Assembly (NCBI GenBank): GCA_009786025.1
Contig: WQUA01000002.1
Span: forward strand, 5,529 to 69,528
Origin: Pseudomonadota bacterium
GTDB lineage: Bacteria; Pseudomonadota; Gammaproteobacteria; Burkholderiales; Casimicrobiaceae
Direction of reading: 5' to 3'
DNA: 64,000 nucleotides
Shown: piece by piece, positions 63,375 through 64,000 of the stretch
Layout of the letters: every line of letters begins with the position of its first letter
Numbering within the stretch: position 1 is the first letter of the stretch
Made by a program: the position numbers and the translations under genes
The notes under the pieces: model-generated
Told to the model about the DNA's origin: nothing
Database searches by the model: none
Seen by the model: only the letters and a program-made list of their open reading frames with translations

Positions 63375-64000
63375 TTAGTACGTGCCGGTTTTCTTGAAAT
63401 CTTCCAGCGCTGTCGTCAACGCTTTTTCGTCGTCGCCGCTCAACTCTTTCTTGTCCTCGATACGGTTCATCAGTTCGCCGTACTTGCTCTTCATAAACTG
63501 CCGCATCGCGCTTTCAAAAATCAGCGCCCGTTCGACCGGCACATCGTCGAGGTATCCTTTTTCGACGGCAAACAGCGTCAGCGCCATTTCAAAAACCTGC
63601 AACGGCTCGTACTGCGGCTGCTTCATCAGTTCGGTCACCATGCGCCCGCGATCCAATTGCTTGCGGGTCGCGTCGTCGAGGTCGGACGCGAATTGCGCAA
63701 ACGCCGCCAACTCGCGGTACTGCGCCAGTGCCAGACGCACGCCGCCGCCGAGTTTCTTGATGACTTTGGTTTGCGCTGCGCCGCCGACCCGCGACACTGA
63801 AATACCGGCGTTAATCGCCGGACGAATACCAGCATTGAACAGGTCGGTTTCCAAAAAGATTTGGCCATCAGTAATCGAGATCACGTTGGTCGGCACGAAC
63901 GCGGTCACGTCGCCGGCCTGTGTTTCAATGATCGGCAGCGCCGTCAATGAGCCGGTCTTGCCTTTGACCGCGCCTTTGGTGAATTGCTCCACGTAATCGG
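63375..64000 (-). CDS. atpA: ATP synthase alpha subunit, C-terminal part (continues off right edge)
   Basis: [86 protein letters not shown]. Confidence 0.98.
   Translation of the reverse strand, partial: DYVEQFTKGAVKGKTGSLTALPIIETQAGDVTAFVPTNVISITDGQIFLETDLFNAGIRPAINAGISVSRVGGAAQTKVIKKLGGGVRLALAQYRELAAFAQFASDLDDATRKQLDRGRMVTELMKQPQYEPLQVFEMALTLFAVEKGYLDDVPVERALIFESAMRQFMKSKYGELMNRIEDKKELSGDDEKALTTALEDFKKTGTY

Overview
This 64 kb window is mostly a housekeeping chromosome segment, probably from a betaproteobacterium (inferred from gene order gshB-EIIA-HPr-ptsI, queA-tgt-yajC-secDF, nadD-rsfS-rlmH, aceBAK and gcvTHP). Recognisable genes: a partial type I restriction HsdR at the left edge (missing from the ORF track), cca, slt, purK, a PdsR/PdsS-like two-component pair, an EmrAB/NodT efflux operon with a MarR regulator, glnA, the PTS phosphorelay, gshB, glmS, glmU, secDF-yajC, tgt, queA, fabI, rlmH, rsfS, nadD, mtgA, gcvTHP, trmB, a TorD/molybdopterin oxidoreductase/FeS cluster, aceB-aceA-aceK, and atpC-D-G-A (atpA partial at the right edge). 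The most unusual feature is a modular family of short palindromic or degenerate repeats. They fill many intergenic gaps and also lie in frame inside conserved genes (cca, nadD, gcvT) or form their C-termini (queA, tgt, dedA, trmB, the sensor kinase). Other points worth a second look: an accessory island with immunity-like genes splitting the tgt/yajC junction, including a duplicated yajC 5' end fused to a DUF2569 domain; an M50-like membrane protein fused to a SMI1/KNR4 domain whose HExxH motif reads HLGSH; a 27 bp MarR-type palindrome over a predicted -35 box; a RsfS with a histone-like Lys/Ala tail; a Cu/Zn-SOD-like lipoprotein without the metal-binding motif; and a stand-alone lipoyl domain with a Cys-rich insertion. 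All family calls come from reading motifs by eye; no database search was run.
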